A stretch of DNA of 64,000 nucleotides from Paracidovorax sp031843945 (GTDB lineage: Bacteria; Pseudomonadota; Gammaproteobacteria; Burkholderiales; Burkholderiaceae_C), in the NCBI RefSeq assembly GCF_031843945.1, contig NZ_JAVTJJ010000004.1, positions 1 to 64,000 on the forward strand, in the 5' to 3' direction. Made by a program: the position numbers and the translations under genes. Positions within the stretch are counted from its first letter, which is position 1. Every line of letters starts with the position of its first letter. Of this stretch, positions 63,740 through 64,000 are shown one piece after another. The notes under the pieces were generated by a model. The model had not been told where the DNA came from and searched no databases. It saw only the letters and a list, made by a program, of their open reading frames with translations.

Positions 63740-64000
63740 TCAACCGCCCGCCACCACCTGCAAGGCGCGGGGTTGCGGCAGGCTCAGCACATTGCCGGTG
63801 CCGGCGATCAGCCCGTGCTCGCGCAGGTGCCGCAGCACGCGCGACAGGGTTTCCGGGGCGATGCCGAGCTGCGCGGCAATCAGCCGCTTGCGCTGGTTTA
63901 GCGTGACGCGCATGGCGCCGTCATCGCCCTGCTGCGCATGCTGAAGCAGCCACTGCGCGCATCGGGATTCGGCGTCTTGCGCCAGGCGGCTCACGGCCAA
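63740..64000 (-). CDS. Crp/Fnr-family regulator, C-terminal part (cut by window edge)
   Basis: The last 86 residues of a Crp/Fnr regulator that continues beyond the right edge. RLAQDAESRCAQWLLQHAQQ is the long helix that leads to the DNA-binding domain, and TLNQRKRLIAAQLGIAPETL with SRVLRHLREHGLIAG is the winged helix-turn-helix. The recognition helix ETLSRVLRHL (E-SR pattern) is as in FNR/DNR-like members. The effector domain is outside the window, so the signal (oxygen, NO or other) cannot be told. Confidence 0.88.
   Translation of the reverse strand: MAVSRLAQDAESRCAQWLLQHAQQGDDGAMRVTLNQRKRLIAAQLGIAPETLSRVLRHLREHGLIAGTGNVLSLPQPRALQVVAGG

Overview
The window is a 64 kb piece of a GC-rich proteobacterial chromosome. 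It is most likely from a member of the Comamonadaceae (Burkholderiales), near Acidovorax, Hydrogenophaga and relatives. The evidence is indirect: dense leading-type Burkholderiales gene content (two Bug/TctC-type binding proteins, DUF3579 beside argD, an Lrp-type KynR beside kynBUA, DUF6172), many codons ending in G or C, and at least ten copies of a short interspersed repeat built around AGCGCTTGATGGATAAGCGC plus an AT-rich hairpin, a repeat I associate with this family. No rRNA, CRISPR array, transposase, integrase or phage gene was seen. One tRNA (Val, GAC) is present.

Layout. 1-5450: end of a succinate-semialdehyde dehydrogenase gene, a frameshifted HpaI-type aldolase, then a run of small exported or membrane proteins (DUF1264 lipoprotein, Gly/Ser-rich protein, a protein with repeated TPAQT units, a DUF4142 protein) that stops at the 3' side of tRNA-Val. 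5.6-13 kb: relA coupled to an alpha/beta hydrolase, 3-hydroxybutyrate dehydrogenase, a SIMPL protein, ompR-envZ. 13-21 kb: ispF, ispD, mfd, a Bug protein, serB, metQ. 21.2-22.3 kb: two adjacent decayed genes (SDR and NTF2-like). 22.5-28 kb: argO/argP, nsrR/ytfE with a clear NsrR operator, DUF3820, SUI1, an RhlE-like helicase, DUF6172. 28-34.6 kb: aldo/keto reductase, slyX, an aminotransferase, a hydrolase-Bug protein unit with a divergent LysR regulator, nth. 34.7-39.3 kb: TerB/DUF697 protein, DUF3579, argD-argF, an SRPBCC-like protein. 39.3-41.9 kb: feoA-feoB-small Cys-rich protein behind a Fur-box-like site. 42-45.7 kb: kynR and kynB-kynU-kynA for tryptophan breakdown to anthranilate. 45.8-48 kb: a broken Ntn-hydrolase acylase. 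48.1-49.2 kb: a 3'-5' exonuclease fused to a VOC domain. 49.3-59.5 kb: a purine module (adenine/adenosine deaminase, a BMP-type nucleoside ABC importer, xanthine dehydrogenase xdhA-xdhB). 59.5-64 kb: a membrane protein, a PQQ-type sugar dehydrogenase, a diguanylate cyclase and the C-terminal end of a Crp/Fnr regulator.

How it works together. The best-supported pathway units are the kyn operon with its own regulator, the feo iron(II) uptake operon, the NO-responsive nsrR/ytfE pair, the argD-argF arginine pair and the purine uptake and oxidation module. Three loci are visibly decaying (hpaI, SDR/NTF2, acylase). The most unusual observations are a dispersed repeat that has become in-frame coding sequence of xdhA, the exonuclease-VOC fusion, and the cluster of low-complexity exported proteins beside tRNA-Val. 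I did not find convincing evidence of a wholly new multi-gene system.
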